Positions 1-7,144 of a stretch of 48,842 nt of DNA are shown piece by piece. The translations under genes and the position numbers were made by a program. Below the pieces are notes generated by a model. It ran no database searches. It saw only the letters and a program-made list of their open reading frames with translations, and was not told the DNA's origin. Each line of letters starts with the position of its first letter. The first letter of the stretch is position 1. Source of the stretch: a virus; the IMG/VR virus record IMGVR_UViG_3300048672_000438, positions 1 to 48,842 of that record; one strand, given 5' to 3'.

Positions 1-580
1 GGCCAGCACCGCCGCCGCACCAATTACCAGCAACAAGAAAGCCTCCGACTTTTGTCGTCGTGTTCACCGTCGTCGTGACAAGCCCGGAGGTGCCAGAATT
101 TTGAACAAAACTGGCTACCGGGAACTTGCTCGACAGCAGGCTGTCGTCAACGGTGAAAGTCAGCACCCTAGGGCTGGTAAAAAGAGTTGCAGAGTAGGTC
201 AGCGAAAACGCAACACTGGTCGTTCCCGAGCTGACGGGGGCAGAGACAAACTCAACGCAATTGATATTGGTGCAAGACGAGCTGAGCGCAGTTAGCTGAT
301 CGAACGCCTGTCCGTTGATCGTCCCACTGACGGGCGTAGTTGCCGACGAACCGCCTAGCACGGCAATGATGACGCGCCGCGTAGCGATATATGATGGGTT
401 TCCGATATCAACCGTCGCCGTGACCGTGTTGGTCGTTGAACTCCCTGCAAAAGAGCCGACATAAGACACAGTCGGCGGCGCGGAACCCCCAGCCTTCCCT
501 GCTCCAAGCAGCGACATCTGGCCCGCGACCGCAGGCGCAATAGCCAACCAAAGCGAGAGCAGGACTGCGAGCGCGCGCAT
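1..580 (-). CDS. Secreted phage protein, 3' end cut by window edge
   Basis: An open frame starts at the ATG at 580 and runs off the left edge, so only about 193 residues are visible. It opens with a textbook Sec signal peptide (MRALAVLLSLWLAIAPAVAG, probable cleavage after AVA), followed by a Thr/Ser/Val/Gly-rich sequence typical of beta-structured surface proteins. The DNA is clearly GC-richer than the genes to its right, suggesting recent acquisition. It lies 7 bp downstream of the next signal-peptide gene on the same strand. I do not recognise the family; an exported or virion-surface role is inference. Confidence 0.7.
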   Translation of the reverse strand, partial: MRALAVLLSLWLAIAPAVAGQMSLLGAGKAGGSAPPTVSYVGSFAGSSTTNTVTATVDIGNPSYIATRRVIIAVLGGSSATTPVSGTINGQAFDQLTALSSSCTNINCVEFVSAPVSSGTTSVAFSLTYSATLFTSPRVLTFTVDDSLLSSKFPVASFVQNSGTSGLVTTTVNTTTKVGGFLVAGNWCGGGAG

Positions 581-587
581 GACCACC

Positions 588-1319
588 TCAGAACTGCTGG
601 TAGCTGACGGAGCCGGACATCTGCACCGCGGCCGACGTGGTGACGCAGAGCGCATTGCCAGAGGGCACCTTGAGGATCGTGCCGATGCCGGACCCCTTGG
701 AGATGCCTGCCTGGGCCGTAAGATTGTACGGGCCGGTCAGCGACGTGGTTCCCGTACCGCAGTTTACGCCGGTGCCATAGACGAAGGTGATGTTTCCTGT
801 TCCACCAGCAATTACGTCATACGATGTGACATAAATTACAGTTGAGCCAGATAAAGCTACTAATTGAGTAGTAGTAGCAGTAGATACGTTAATAGCTACT
901 GAAGAATTATTAAGAGGGGTAGAAGCCTGCGTATTTAAAAATTTAATTAACGCTGTAATATCGCAAGTACCAGTAGCACTACCGCATACCGAACTAGCAG
1001 TAGTACCAAGGGCAGTATTGATATTAGTTTCTTGCGTTATCTGACTAGTTTGATTAGCCGCTGTAGCTAATGTAGCAGAACTAACAGGTTGAGTTACCGC
1101 TGATCCATCTACCTTAATCGCACCGCCAGCACTAACGTTAGCACATTGCGAAGGAGTGACATAATCGCAAATTAATTGCTGAGCGTAATGAACTGTACCA
1201 CCTACAACGATAGAGCCGAATGCTGTACCAGCCCCCTGTGTCATATTGTAGTTGCCAACCGCTACAGCACCACAAAGCCCCAATAAAGCAACTAATGATA
1301 AATAAAACTTTTTAAACAT
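588..1319 (-). CDS. Signal-peptide or membrane-anchored phage protein
   Basis: I start this gene at the ATG at 1319 because a GGGGA Shine-Dalgarno-like stretch precedes it and the protein then begins MFKKFYLSLVALLGLCGAVA, a signal peptide or N-terminal anchor. The rest (244 residues in all) is rich in Thr, Ser, Gly and Ala with no enzyme motif. The last 70 or so codons (below about position 800) are GC-rich while the N-terminal part is AT-rich, as in a recombinant gene. It follows a 58-residue secreted protein by 1 bp. The family is not recognised; a virion or cell-surface role is inference. Confidence 0.65.
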   Translation of the reverse strand: MFKKFYLSLVALLGLCGAVAVGNYNMTQGAGTAFGSIVVGGTVHYAQQLICDYVTPSQCANVSAGGAIKVDGSAVTQPVSSATLATAANQTSQITQETNINTALGTTASSVCGSATGTCDITALIKFLNTQASTPLNNSSVAINVSTATTTQLVALSGSTVIYVTSYDVIAGGTGNITFVYGTGVNCGTGTTSLTGPYNLTAQAGISKGSGIGTILKVPSGNALCVTTSAAVQMSGSVSYQQF

Positions 1320-1320
1320 A

Positions 1321-1497
1321 TTACATCCCCAACATAGGTATAGGACAACCCTCTGATGCATCTATAGTACCTGTGCAACCACCGCCACCGCCACCATTAC
1401 CAGCGGCTTGACCAACATGTAAAAGCAACATGCTACTAGTCGCCCAAGCTGCGCTCATACCCAAAATGATAAGGAAGGCTGCTAAAAAGACTTTCAT
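1321..1497 (-). CDS. Small exported protein, 58 aa
   Basis: The start ATG overlaps the TGA of the upstream gene (ATGA), a translational-coupling arrangement. The protein begins MKVFLAAFLIILGMSAAWATS, a signal peptide with an AWA cleavage motif. The short mature part carries a run of six glycines followed by Cys, and a second Cys near the C-terminus, so a single disulfide in the periplasm is possible. No family recognised. Confidence 0.55.
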   Translation of the reverse strand: MKVFLAAFLIILGMSAAWATSSMLLLHVGQAAGNGGGGGGCTGTIDASEGCPIPMLGM

Positions 1498-1919
1498 TTG
1501 ATATGTACATTCACAATGAATTGGTTAGCAGCAGGAGCACCAGTGTCATTATCAGCAATACCAGTAGTAATGCACATAACAATTCCGTTGGCGTAAGCAT
1601 CACCGTTAATGTTGGAAACATTAAAACCCCCGCCAGAGGAGCTAGCACCATAAGGGATCATGTAACGAGCTTGTGGCGTTCCAGACCCACAAGTAGCAGT
1701 AGACGCATTGTAGAGCTTAATGTATGCGAGCGACGCACCATTATTGAATGCATCAACTGAATAAACAGTACCAGCAGTAGCTTTTAAAACTACAGCAGTT
1801 GTATTGTTTACTGAAATGTTAGACTTAACTTGAATTTTGGCATCAGCGAGGAATGCATTTTGAGCATGTGCAAAGCTTGATAGCAGCACCAAACTCAAAG
1901 CTAATAAAATCTTTTTCAT
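1494..1919 (-). CDS. Exported phage protein, 141 aa
   Basis: The ATG at 1919 is chosen over longer frames because AGGAATTAAG precedes it and the product opens with a classic signal peptide (MKKILLALSLVLLSSFAHAQ, cleavage after AHA). The mature part (about 120 residues) is predicted beta-rich, with Asn/Thr/Val repeats and two Cys. It stands behind a terminator (1930-1960) and overlaps the next gene by ATGA. I do not recognise a family. The mature N-terminus resembles that of the tailspike (QNA after AxA). Confidence 0.65.
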   Translation of the reverse strand: MKKILLALSLVLLSSFAHAQNAFLADAKIQVKSNISVNNTTAVVLKATAGTVYSVDAFNNGASLAYIKLYNASTATCGSGTPQARYMIPYGASSSGGGFNVSNINGDAYANGIVMCITTGIADNDTGAPAANQFIVNVHIK

Positions 1920-1929
1920 CTTAATTCCT

Positions 1930-1960
1930 AAAAAAGTGCCGGACCCTTTCAGGCCCGGCA
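1930..1960 (-). terminator. Rho-independent terminator
   Basis: GCCGG (1938-1942) pairs with CCGGC (1955-1959), with a few inner pairs, and on the minus strand the stem is followed by six T. It lies between 1972-2385 and 1494-1919. Confidence 0.7.
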
Positions 1961-1971
1961 GTCTAGGGAGG

Positions 1972-2385
1972 TTACGCGGACAGATTTCTATACCAAGTAG
2001 CGGCACCAGCAGCTGTAACTTTGATACACTTGTAGACGGCATTCTTACTAGCGGTCTGAGCTAAAACAGCATCTTGCGCGCTAGGAAAAATGGTATCACC
2101 GGGGAAAGGAAACACACCTAAGTTATTAGCACTAAGGTTAGCAATATAAATTTCTAACCCCGGATAACCCTCAGGAAGTGTAACAGCATCGTTAGCGTTA
2201 GCTGTGGTAACAGCAGCAGCGGCGGAAGTAATTTTAGTACCGCCTGCCTGCGTCTGAATAGTAGACGCTGTTACGGTCTGAATTGAGAAAAGTTGGTTAT
2301 TAATGGCGTTAGCCCAACTTCCCGGTAACAATTGTCTACTGGCTAAAAAGTTAACTAGAGCTTCAGTAGCAGATGATAAGGGCAT
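1972..2385 (-). CDS. Phage hypothetical protein, likely structural
   Basis: 137 residues, start ATG preceded by AAAGGA. It has no signal peptide, unlike its neighbours. The sequence is Ala/Thr/Asn-rich with a C-terminal stretch (YKCIKVTAAGAATWYRNLSA) that resembles the C-terminal pattern of the 205-residue neighbour (YSKTSATAGVWFRTQ), suggesting a shared fold of small virion-associated beta proteins. It is followed by a terminator. Exact role unknown. Confidence 0.6.
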   Translation of the reverse strand: MPLSSATEALVNFLASRQLLPGSWANAINNQLFSIQTVTASTIQTQAGGTKITSAAAAVTTANANDAVTLPEGYPGLEIYIANLSANNLGVFPFPGDTIFPSAQDAVLAQTASKNAVYKCIKVTAAGAATWYRNLSA

Positions 2386-2416
2386 GATCAGTAATCCTTT
2401 CTTTTAAGTGTGGGGA

Positions 2417-3034
2417 TTACTGAGTGCGAAACCAAACGCCAGCAGTTGCGCTTGTCTTGCTGTAGATATACTCAGTACAAGACGCGGCACCAGTAACAAC
2501 CGGAACTAGCATAGCAGTTTGAACAGCAGGGTTAAAGGTATTACCAGTACCACCACCAAGGGTAAGCGCGGTAACAATCTGAGTGCTGCAAAGCCCGATA
2601 CGCTGGCCATTGTACGGGGTAGTAGCAGAAGCAGCGGGAAGGTTAACAGTTAAAGCAGCGATAGTACCAGCCGGATTAACAATTAACTGACGTGTCTGCG
2701 CATCAACAGTGAGGGTAGCACCAGTCAGAGGAGCTTGAACGTCAAGCTTACCGCCGCCCATAGCAGTAAGAGGCATATTGACAGTAGCTGGAACCTGACC
2801 AGACGGCAGATGAGTATCAGACAGAACGGTTTCCGCACCAGTTACAGCAGTAGGACCAGCCGGGGCATAAGCATTACAAACACCACCATTACCATAACGA
2901 ATGCACTGCGTATCAGCAGGAATACCAACCGTGGGGAAGCCCGCGCCCTGACCACCAGAACCGCCAGTCTGCGCAAAAGAACCGCTAACCGATAAGACTA
3001 ACGCAAATAAACCAAGTCCAACTTTCTTTAACAT
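2417..3034 (-). CDS. Exported phage protein, 205 aa
   Basis: The ATG at 3034 is preceded by AAGGAG. The product opens with a signal peptide (MLKKVGLGLFALVLSVSGSFAQ, cleavage after SFA) followed by a Gly-rich linker and a Thr/Ala/Val-rich body with three or four Cys in the mature part. The C-terminal 20 residues resemble those of the next gene downstream. It is probably the first gene of the exported-protein cluster that runs left to the window edge. No recognised family. Confidence 0.65.
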   Translation of the reverse strand: MLKKVGLGLFALVLSVSGSFAQTGGSGGQGAGFPTVGIPADTQCIRYGNGGVCNAYAPAGPTAVTGAETVLSDTHLPSGQVPATVNMPLTAMGGGKLDVQAPLTGATLTVDAQTRQLIVNPAGTIAALTVNLPAASATTPYNGQRIGLCSTQIVTALTLGGGTGNTFNPAVQTAMLVPVVTGAASCTEYIYSKTSATAGVWFRTQ

Positions 3035-3085
3035 ATCCTAGCTCCTTAGTTTTCCGCACTATTGCGAAACTTTGTTAAACCAAAA

Positions 3086-3712
3086 TCATCCAGCCTTTAC
3101 CAATTTTAAACTAATCGGCAACGGTGTTTTATCATTCATGATTTCAGATTTAACATTCGGAGCTTGGTCAATCACTGTAGGTTTCTTATCAACAGGACGT
3201 ACCAAAACTATTTTCAATTCATTATTCGTATTAAAAGTTTTAGTAGAATTATCAATCTCAACTTTGCCTGTATACTGCATAATTTCAGCATACAACTTAA
3301 AAGCAGCGATACGGTCAGTAGCTTTGATGGTAGGCCGCTCTACCCCGTCAATGTTGACCTTTTCGCCCTCAGCCAACGTGAGCACTCTAGCGGCGAGTTG
3401 TTCCCTGTCAAGAGGCGGAACCGATGCTTGTAAAGTTTTTAAATACACATCACGCGAGGCGAGTACTACAGGATCACTCAGCCAATTGAATGATGCCCAC
3501 ACTGCTTTATCATTCTCGCCTAAAACTGTCTTGGCTGCTTCAAACGGATTTGAGCCTTTGGCTAATTCTACGCCATAAAGCTTTTTTAAATTTTCATCGT
3601 TTTGAAAGCTAGTATCTATTGCTACAGCTTGACTAGCAATGGCACCAGACGCCCAAGGCGATACCTCAGGCTTAGGGGTAACATCGAAATGAAAATTGCT
3701 GGCCCAACTCAT
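3086..3712 (-). CDS. Possible terminase small subunit
   Basis: About 208 residues from the ATG at 3712 (a GTG at 3721 would add three). The body has an N-terminal helical part, a W-x-S-DPVVLASRDVYLKTL stretch and a helical RIAAFKLYAEIMQYTGKVE segment. This order (DPEV..ARDEYL, then R.KA..LYAEIMGYI) is what I associate with small terminase subunits of several podophages, which recognise the packaging start and hand DNA to the large subunit. No large terminase is in the window to confirm it. A terminator stands just upstream, so it is transcribed separately from the endonuclease before it. Confidence 0.4.
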   Translation of the reverse strand: MSWASNFHFDVTPKPEVSPWASGAIASQAVAIDTSFQNDENLKKLYGVELAKGSNPFEAAKTVLGENDKAVWASFNWLSDPVVLASRDVYLKTLQASVPPLDREQLAARVLTLAEGEKVNIDGVERPTIKATDRIAAFKLYAEIMQYTGKVEIDNSTKTFNTNNELKIVLVRPVDKKPTVIDQAPNVKSEIMNDKTPLPISLKLVKAG

Positions 3713-3744
3713 AAGCAACACATAGCACAGATTTTAAAAAGGAA

Positions 3745-3775
3745 AAGGCCCCTCCACCGCGAATGAAGGGGCCTT
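3745..3775 (-). terminator. Rho-independent terminator
   Basis: Nine-base-pair stem AAGGCCCCT/AGGGGCCTT (3745-3753 with 3767-3775), with a T-rich tail on the minus strand (TTTCCTTTTT). It separates 3086-3712 from the region to its right. Nothing else is seen between 3776 and 3893. Confidence 0.7.
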
Positions 3776-3893
3776 GTGGGATACTGCTTTTGCATCTGCG
3801 AGCCGCAGAACTAGAACAAGTCTAGCGCATTGCTATTTATCCAATCCCCTTAGCAATACCTACTAGGGTAGGTTAATCAGACCATACAAAGAA

Positions 3894-3919
3894 AAAAGGC
3901 TCCCGTCAAGGAGCCTTTT
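3894..3919. terminator. Bidirectional terminator after endonuclease VII gene
   Basis: AAAAGGCTCC (3894-3903), loop CGTCAA, GGAGCCTTTT (3910-3919). The A-run and T-run make it work in both directions; on the minus strand it ends the endonuclease gene. Confidence 0.8.
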
Positions 3920-3930
3920 AACCCGTCGCT

Positions 3931-4392
3931 TTACTTTTTTCCTCTTACATAGGCTAGTGCTTTTAGTAAACCTTCTTCATTATCGCCAAATACACCCAAC
4001 GATCTATTGTGAGTTATGCAAAGCAATCCTCTAATTCTACCAGTTTCATGACAATGATCTACACACAATACTCCGTATCTTTCTTGATCTGGTGTTCTAT
4101 CACAGAAAAAACAATGACCGTCCTGTAGCCAAAGCATTTCTTTATATTTTTCAATAGTCATTCCATACTTCATCTTTAGCTGATGTTTTCTAGCACGCTC
4201 TTTTGCATACTCAGGATTTTCAGGGTTTTCTTTTTTCCATTGTTTCAAATATTTATTTTTCCTATCTCTATTTTTAGCATACCATTTTTTAAAATTAAGT
4301 CTTTTCTGCTCAGCTAGACTTAATTCAGATTTAACTTTTACAGGAAATTTAGCGTTTTTGACAATTTCATGAGGCATTGAGGCTAATCTCAT
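3931..4392 (-). CDS. Endonuclease VII-like HNH homing endonuclease
   Basis: 153 residues. The C-terminal half is a clear recombination endonuclease VII domain: CFFCDRTP (first zinc Cys pair), then VLCVDHCHETGRIRGLLCITHN with the DHCH catalytic core and a third zinc ligand, then a short helical tail. The N-terminal 75 residues are very basic and Lys/Arg-rich, a likely DNA-binding arm. The gene is bracketed by terminators on both sides (3894-3919 and 4398-4429), a free-standing cassette as expected of a mobile endonuclease. A distant relative lies at 25960-26586. Whether it cuts a homing site or resolves branched DNA cannot be told from sequence. Confidence 0.88.
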   Translation of the reverse strand: MRLASMPHEIVKNAKFPVKVKSELSLAEQKRLNFKKWYAKNRDRKNKYLKQWKKENPENPEYAKERARKHQLKMKYGMTIEKYKEMLWLQDGHCFFCDRTPDQERYGVLCVDHCHETGRIRGLLCITHNRSLGVFGDNEEGLLKALAYVRGKK

Positions 4393-4397
4393 TCATA

Positions 4398-4429
4398 AAA
4401 ATAGGGCTCCCCTGAGAAAGCCCTATTTT
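4398..4429. terminator. Bidirectional terminator upstream of endonuclease VII gene
   Basis: Eleven-base-pair stem AAAATAGGGCT/AGCCCTATTTT (4398-4408 with 4419-4429), able to end transcription in either direction. It isolates the endonuclease cassette from 4479-5165. Confidence 0.75.
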
Positions 4430-4478
4430 AACATTAAGCGGGAGTACATCCGTCCTGCTTTGATGACGCCCATATACA

Positions 4479-5165
4479 CTATCCCAAACGGATTACAAGT
4501 GCTCCATCTGCATCAGCTTCATCATTTTCGCTTATTTTGTCACCTTTCACTACTACCTTTACGGCAAAATTTGGGCCAATAAGCTTAGGACGGAAACCAG
4601 AGCTAACGGTCATACGCGGCGTATCACCATCTAACTTGACAGTACCATCATCGTTCCGCTGCTTTTTGTTAATGCAAACATCTTCCATAATGTCGTCGCC
4701 ATTTTCATCGCGCTCTACCTCAGAATTTTGCTTGCGATACTGATCAACCTGCTTAAACACAGTGGCCATCAGCTTATCAATGGTGCTGTGCTCTTCAACA
4801 GGAATAAACATGCCTTGACCAAATTCTAAATCCCCAAACGGATATTTGCTATCAATGTGGGTAGCTTCAGGAATATGGCCATTTATTTTCATACTGGCTT
4901 TGTCAATGATACGATACTCGCCAACCTCAGCCTTAGCGTCCCCTTGTGGCTGGCTAGTCGGATACATTGATACGGTTGGAGCAGCTACTTGGCTTTCATC
5001 CCTGCCACCTTCACCAGTACCGGGACCACCAGCCCCCTTGATCATGGCATGGTCAACTGCATCCGGGTTAGGATGCTCAGGGCCGGGCTGTGCTGCGTTA
5101 GGCTTGTTGCCGGGATCAGATGTAGGCTCAGCAGGCCAAGTCTGCTGTGGAGCTTTGCTAGCCAT
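4479..5165 (-). CDS. Phage hypothetical protein, paralogue of 7145-7783
   Basis: 228 residues. The N-terminal 80 are disordered (Pro, Gly, Asn, Gln). The C-terminal 140 share with the product of 7145-7783 the stretch KYPFGDLEFGQGMF (KYPFADLEVGGMFF there) and the ending ADGALVIRLG (ADGALVARTV there), so the two are paralogues with one conserved domain behind different disordered tails. No catalytic motif is visible. It lies just downstream of the tRNA cluster. Function unknown; two diverged copies suggest a useful protein, perhaps host-directed or nucleic-acid binding (inference). Confidence 0.75.
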   Translation of the reverse strand: MASKAPQQTWPAEPTSDPGNKPNAAQPGPEHPNPDAVDHAMIKGAGGPGTGEGGRDESQVAAPTVSMYPTSQPQGDAKAEVGEYRIIDKASMKINGHIPEATHIDSKYPFGDLEFGQGMFIPVEEHSTIDKLMATVFKQVDQYRKQNSEVERDENGDDIMEDVCINKKQRNDDGTVKLDGDTPRMTVSSGFRPKLIGPNFAVKVVVKGDKISENDEADADGALVIRLG

Positions 5166-5245
5166 CGGGAAGCGCCTTTCGTGAGAGGGTCAGAGAAGGC
5201 GCAACGCTGGCGAGGAACAAAGGTTCCTTTAAGAATTAAAAGGTT

Positions 5246-5336
5246 GGGAAGGGGTAGGAATCGAACCTACCATAACCAAATTGGGATCGAACCAATTAGC
5301 AGTAATGTTTTTACTGCCCACTACCAGTGCCTTCCC
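5246..5336 (-). other. tRNA-like element with two T-arm-like hairpins
   Basis: Read on the minus strand it has an acceptor stem GGGAAGG/CCTTCCC, a short D-arm (CAC-TGGTA-GTG), a hairpin in the anticodon-arm place (CAGTA, loop AAAACAT, TACTG), then two consecutive hairpins with T-loop sequence: ATTGG-TTCGATC-CCAAT and GTAGG-TTCGATT-CCTAC. The anticodon-position loop lacks T33 and the 3' end reads A-ACC rather than N-CCA, unlike the two tRNAs beside it. It may be a decayed long-variable-arm tRNA or a tRNA mimic. If the ATTGG hairpin were the anticodon arm, the anticodon would be CGA (Ser). Identity is unresolved. Confidence 0.5.
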
Positions 5337-5339
5337 ATA

Positions 5340-5414
5340 TGGTGCCCCTATCCTGACTTGAACAGAATTAAATCGCTTACAAGGCGATTGCATCACCATA
5401 AATGCTTTAAGGGC
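5340..5414 (-). tRNA. tRNA-Thr (TGT)
   Basis: Acceptor GCCCTTA/TAGGGGC (one G-T pair), D-arm GCAT-TTATGGTG-ATGC, anticodon arm ATCGC-CTTGTAA-GCGAT giving anticodon TGT, T-arm TTCTG-TTCAAGT-CAGGA, discriminator A and an encoded CCA. It is 75 nt long and lies 3 bp from the tRNA-like element and 7 bp from tRNA-Leu. It reads ACA best, useful in AT-leaning phage genes. Confidence 0.88.
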
Positions 5415-5421
5415 TAGTTAA

Positions 5422-5507
5422 TGGTGCGCTCTATCGGGATCGAACCGATACGGCATAAAGCCAACGGATTTTAAGTCCGTACTGTCTACCAATTCCAGCA
5501 AGAGCGC
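5422..5507 (-). tRNA. tRNA-Leu (TAA)
   Basis: Acceptor GCGCTCT/AGAGCGC, D-loop with AATTGGTAGAC, anticodon arm ACGGA-CTTAAAA-TCCGT giving anticodon TAA, a long variable arm typical of tRNA-Leu, T-arm ATCGG-TTCGATC-CCGAT, discriminator A and encoded CCA. It decodes TTA, a rare codon in GC-rich hosts. Confidence 0.92.
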
Positions 5508-5513
5508 ATTAAC

Positions 5514-5726
5514 TTAATTCATATTCTCTTTTGTCCGTTGCAATTCATGCAACTTTTTATCGTTTTGCTCAATGACGTTTCCTAGCATTTGGTGAAACGT
5601 CTTTAAAAAATCGTAAGTCAATGCCACACTAGCAACTATGATGACGCCATTAGCACCACTCTCCCTAAATTCTATGATAGGAATTTCATTCATATGCAGA
5701 TTTACATTGTTGCTGTATACGCTCAT
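5514..5726 (-). CDS. Hypothetical protein, 70 aa
   Basis: The start ATG is preceded by AGGTAAAGA. The centre (NGVIIVASVALTYDFLKTF) is mildly hydrophobic, and the C-terminal third (LHELQRTKENMN) is helical and charged. The start overlaps the stop of the upstream gene, so it sits at the end of the 5514-6120 mini-operon, next to the tRNAs. Not recognised. Confidence 0.6.
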   Translation of the reverse strand: MSVYSNNVNLHMNEIPIIEFRESGANGVIIVASVALTYDFLKTFHQMLGNVIEQNDKKLHELQRTKENMN

Positions 5727-5914
5727 TTCTTTACCTCAAATACTTCGCCAGTGTCAGAATTAATGCAAAACATAGCAATTTTACTTGAGCTAGGCTCTAG
5801 TAGTTTCAAGGCTGCTGCTTTACAAGCCAAGTCAGTTTTCATTGGGATTGTTTGTAATCTAGGGTCCGCTGTCAGTGTCCCCACAACTATAACTATTAGT
5901 AGGGTCCAACTCAT
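5723..5914 (-). CDS. Small exported or membrane protein, 63 aa
   Basis: Begins MSWTLLIVIVVGTLTADP, a signal peptide or short membrane anchor, followed by a 45-residue soluble part with two Cys (DLACKAAA and MFCINSDTG) that could form a disulfide. The stop overlaps the next gene and the start overlaps the KTSC gene upstream. Not recognised. Confidence 0.55.
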   Translation of the reverse strand: MSWTLLIVIVVGTLTADPRLQTIPMKTDLACKAAALKLLEPSSSKIAMFCINSDTGEVFEVKK

Positions 5915-6120
5915 TCCTTCACCTTCAACGTTCCCTTAATTGAATTAAAGTACTTACCAGCACTGGTAGCATTGATCAGGTTATCATAAGTACCCTTGTC
6001 AACGTCCTCATAAACGTAGTCTTTGCCATTAGCAAAAGTTACAGTAAGCTCCTTGCTTTCATCGTCAAACTCGCATGAATTGAGCATTGAGCTTTGCATA
6101 AAGTAAAATTTGTGTTTCAT
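5911..6120 (-). CDS. KTSC-domain protein, 69 aa
   Basis: The whole protein fits the KTSC domain pattern: QSSMLNSCEFDDESKELTVTF, then GKDYVYEDV and a C-terminal NATSAGKYFNS. KTSC proteins are small single-domain proteins common in phages and bacteria, sometimes fused to lysyl-tRNA synthetase; their function is not well known. The start lies in a repeated leader box (GAGAATGAGAGAATG) seen before several genes here. Confidence 0.75.
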   Translation of the reverse strand: MKHKFYFMQSSMLNSCEFDDESKELTVTFANGKDYVYEDVDKGTYDNLINATSAGKYFNSIKGTLKVKE

Positions 6121-6159
6121 TCTCTCATTCTCCCTTTTTAATTTCCGCTTCAGCGTCTA

Positions 6160-6813
6160 CTAGTTTAACATTTTAATATTAGAGTAGTCAAGATTTTTCT
6201 TAACCCACTTAGCTTCAGACATATTTTTTCTTTGCTCAGCAGTTATAATTTTTCCTTTCTGAGCTTCGCTAATTTTACGTTTAGTTTCCTCTGACACTGG
6301 CCTACCAGTTAAAGCAGCTACTACTTTAGCTTTAGCTTGCTCAGATAATTTCTTCCCCGTATGCGAAGCAGACATTTTAGCTCTAACGTGGTCAGGCGTA
6401 AATTGCTTAGCTGCTTTCATATTAGCTCTAACTTCAGCAGACCTAACTTTGCCAACATTACTAGTTTTTATTTTTAATTTTGTTTCTTCTGAATGACTTT
6501 TACCTAAAGTCGGAGGCACTTGATTAGCTCTTTTTTCTTTAATAACTTTTATTGTTTCTTCAGAATGTCCCAAACGATAGCCTTCAAATCCACCAATAGC
6601 TCTATTCCAGCCTATTCCCGGCTTAGGACGCAATTGAAGTTCTAAAGCCATGCATTGTTCTAAAGAGCCATAAAATATCACTTTAGTTTTAAAATTACCA
6701 AATTTGGCTTTATGCTGATAAAACCTGACAGTTGTATTTTTGGTTATACCGATATAACCATCAGTAAAAATATTATCAGTTTCATTTTCGTAAAGCCAGT
6801 AAACTTTTATCAT
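6160..6813 (-). CDS. GIY-YIG homing endonuclease with NUMOD repeats
   Basis: 217 residues. The N-terminal 75 form a GIY-YIG nuclease: VYWLYENE (GIY strand), DGYIGIT (YIG), RFYQH with the catalytic Arg, and a later Glu (ALELQL). The rest is a chain of NUMOD3-type DNA-binding repeats (GHSEETIKVIKEK, GKSHSEETKLKIK, GRPVSEETKRKISEAQKGK). It starts by ATGA overlap with the preceding gene. A relative with the same architecture lies at 47133-47729. Likely a selfish endonuclease that drives its own spread between phages. Confidence 0.88.
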   Translation of the reverse strand: MIKVYWLYENETDNIFTDGYIGITKNTTVRFYQHKAKFGNFKTKVIFYGSLEQCMALELQLRPKPGIGWNRAIGGFEGYRLGHSEETIKVIKEKRANQVPPTLGKSHSEETKLKIKTSNVGKVRSAEVRANMKAAKQFTPDHVRAKMSASHTGKKLSEQAKAKVVAALTGRPVSEETKRKISEAQKGKIITAEQRKNMSEAKWVKKNLDYSNIKMLN

Positions 6814-7037
6814 ACGTTACCTTCAGCGTCAGTCATAGCCATTGTTTCAACAGAACAATGATTAGAATAAGCCCAATAGCTAATACGTCCTAACCATTTT
6901 CTATCGTCATAACTACTGTAGTTTATTGTTTTTTCTATAACAACTTTTTCATCTTCCCTCAATGAATAAACTAAAACTAAAATGGGAAGATTGCGTTGAA
7001 CAGGTGCGTTTTCCGCACCATCTTTATATTCTACCAT
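6810..7037 (-). CDS. Hypothetical phage protein, 75 aa
   Basis: 75 residues with a hydrophobic strand early (LPILVLVYSL) and aromatic residues in the second half (KWLGRISYWAYSN). It ends abruptly at TDAEGNV where the GIY-YIG gene begins by ATGA overlap, so its original C-terminus may have been cut back by that insertion. Not recognised. Confidence 0.55.
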   Translation of the reverse strand: MVEYKDGAENAPVQRNLPILVLVYSLREDEKVVIEKTINYSSYDDRKWLGRISYWAYSNHCSVETMAMTDAEGNV

Positions 7038-7068
7038 TTGTTACCATTCCATTTTAAATTTAATCATT

Positions 7069-7101
7069 AAAAAGGGGCTAGCCAATTGCTAGCTAGCCCC
7101 T
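7069..7101 (-). terminator. Rho-independent terminator
   Basis: Ten-base-pair stem AGGGGCTAGC/GCTAGCCCCT (7073-7082 with 7092-7101), followed on the minus strand by TTTTTAATG. It ends the transcript of 7145-7783. Confidence 0.8.
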
Positions 7102-7144
7102 CAGTGGTGATGCAAATTAATACGTGATATAATTAGTATTACAC

